Source: Deltaproteobacteria bacterium (GTDB taxonomy: Bacteria; Myxococcota_A; UBA9160; SZUA-336). Taken from it: a stretch of DNA of 6,092 nucleotides. The notes beneath the pieces are model-generated. The model was not told the origin of the DNA and did not search any database. It worked only from the letters and a program-made list of their open reading frames with translations. The stretch lies in the NCBI GenBank assembly GCA_030665705.1, contig DAOUZG010000122.1:1-6092 (forward strand). The letters are read 5' to 3'. Both the position numbers and the translations under genes were made by a program. Of the stretch, positions 5,038-6,092 are shown piece by piece; within the stretch, counting starts at the first letter, position 1; each line of letters begins with the position of its first letter.

Positions 5038-6092
5038 GCATATTCGTCGTCGGCACGAGCTCCTCTTTCGCGACGGCTTCGAGCGTGTCCTCCGGAAAGG
5101 TCAGATACGGCTCTGCCGAAATGAGCCCCACCGAAGGGATGCCTGCTTCGAAGAACTCGCCAGAGATGCCCCTTGCCTTCCCCGTCACCACTTGAATCAC
5201 CCGCTGCGGGACGACCATGCTGCGCCGGTAGTCCGTGCTCAGGACCGCCACCTTGGCGATGTCCGGGATGGCGCCGTTCCAGCTGGTCAGCAGCGCCCGC
5301 AAGCTCGGAACGTCCGAGACCGCGAACGACAGGTCCTTCTGCGGTCGGAGCCGCCTCCCGATATGCTCGGCGGAGATCACGAGGGCGGTCTTCTTCAGGA
5401 TGCCGTCCAGGTGTCGGTTCACGAACTGACGCTCTCCGACCCGGCCCACGGTGTGGGCGTCCACCGCCAGGAAGATGATGCCGCGCTCGAAGGGCAGCCG
5501 ATCGCGCACGCTCGAGAAATGACTGGCCAGTGCCAGGACGATCGATACGCCGGAAGCATCTTGTACCGCTCCGGAAAACGGCGAGTCGTAGTGCCCCATG
5601 ACGACGTAGTACTCGTCCGTTCGTCCAGGCAGCTCCGCCCAAAGGTTGTAGGCCATTCCCCCATCGATCTGCGAGCGCATGCGGAGGGTCCCCGTTACAC
5701 CACCCTGCTTCGCCAGGGCCCGCACGTGCTCGACGAGGCTCCTGCGAATCCAGACCCCTGGGATGCTCTTGCTGAGTCCGTGGTTCATCTGGGGAAAGAA
5801 CGCGTCTGACTCCCACTGCATCTGCCCCAGCAGCCCGACCATTCCGACGGCGCCACGTTCGTTGACCTTCTCGTAGATCAACCGTTCGAAGTCGGAATCC
5901 TGCATCAGGATGCGCGGCTCGTCTGCGAGTGTGTCGTCGGGGTCGTAGACGAAGAAGGCCCTCTGCAGGACGGGTCGCAGAGCCGGTTCCCCGGGCTGCT
6001 CGAAGACGGCGATCCTGCCCGTCAGGTCGATTTCCTCGATCTGCTCGCCATCGCCGACGTAGACCAGTTCACCACGGACGCCCGACTCGCCG
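4985..6092 (-). CDS. PA-domain, M28-peptidase-like protein (5' end outside window)
   Basis: The frame is open to the right edge, giving 368 residues without the true start. The first 95 or so (GVRGELVYVGDG, IDLTGRIAVFEQPG, YEKVNERGAVGMVGLL) match a protease-associated domain. An M28 zinc-peptidase fold follows: strand EYYVVMGHYDSPF (160-172) with the His-x-Asp pair at 167 and 169, QDASGVSIVLALA (177-189) with Asp178 at the bridging metal position, IIFLAVDAHTVGRVGERQFV (205-224), FFEAGIPSVGL and PYLTFPEDTLEAV. In active members the fourth block reads like GAEExGLLGS, with the catalytic Glu and a metal-binding Glu; here His-Thr (213-214) fills those places. The SDH block and the His of the YHTPxDT block are also absent. 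It is probably a non-catalytic homologue, though that is a by-eye alignment. M28 proteins with PA domains are usually secreted or membrane-bound; no signal is visible because the N-terminus is missing. Confidence 0.85.
   Translation of the reverse strand, partial: GESGVRGELVYVGDGEQIEEIDLTGRIAVFEQPGEPALRPVLQRAFFVYDPDDTLADEPRILMQDSDFERLIYEKVNERGAVGMVGLLGQMQWESDAFFPQMNHGLSKSIPGVWIRRSLVEHVRALAKQGGVTGTLRMRSQIDGGMAYNLWAELPGRTDEYYVVMGHYDSPFSGAVQDASGVSIVLALASHFSSVRDRLPFERGIIFLAVDAHTVGRVGERQFVNRHLDGILKKTALVISAEHIGRRLRPQKDLSFAVSDVPSLRALLTSWNGAIPDIAKVAVLSTDYRRSMVVPQRVIQVVTGKARGISGEFFEAGIPSVGLISAEPYLTFPEDTLEAVAKEELVPTTNMLIALIRTAERYPLSDFR

Noticed and set aside
4853..5809. Long plus-strand open frame opposite the M28-like gene
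   Set aside because: It is antisense to a gene with clear PA and M28 motifs, and its translation is low-complexity Arg/His-rich. It is a GC-driven shadow frame.

Overview
This window is GC-rich bacterial chromosomal DNA. It encodes a predicted lipoprotein, a CcmH-type cytochrome c maturation protein and several membrane proteins, which points to a Gram-negative organism. The gene mix and high GC would suit an uncultured deltaproteobacterium- or Myxococcota-like lineage, but that placement is a weak inference. No phage, transposase, CRISPR, rRNA or tRNA gene was found.

Layout: (1) 1-249 is a non-coding left flank with two hairpins. (2) 250-1731, minus strand, is a two-gene operon: a GIDE-domain membrane protein with a perfect EF-hand loop, then a canonical LemA protein 12 bp downstream. 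(3) 1846-2994, plus strand, diverges from that operon: a lipoprotein-like orphan with no ATG/GTG/TTG start near its signal peptide, then a ccmH-like gene whose Cys motif is C-x7-C instead of CxxC. (4) 3003-4292, minus strand, ends 8 bp from ccmH: a four-helix membrane protein resembling the DUF3592 group, with a PH-like C-terminal domain. (5) 4293-4812 is a gene-free stretch of about 520 bp. Its left half holds a dense, unexplained element at 4339-4553 with an 11-bp inverted repeat, a 12-bp direct repeat, three stem-loops (one of them nested) and a 14-bp palindrome. (6) 4813-5037, plus strand, is the broken N-terminal half of an ABM/HmoA-like monooxygenase. It runs into the 3' end of (7), a minus-strand PA-domain plus M28-peptidase-like gene that continues past the right edge and seems to have lost most of its catalytic residues.

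How the genes might work together: LemA-GIDE is a recurrent bacterial pair of unknown envelope function, and the EF-hand suggests a calcium-responsive variant here. The lipoprotein and CcmH-like protein are exported and lie 60 bp apart on one strand. The remaining genes show no clear shared pathway. The items most worth a second look are the hairpin element, the apparent M28 pseudoenzyme, the EF-hand in GIDE, the CcmH motif variant, and a shared TANNNT arrangement directly before two genes that lack a Shine-Dalgarno sequence.
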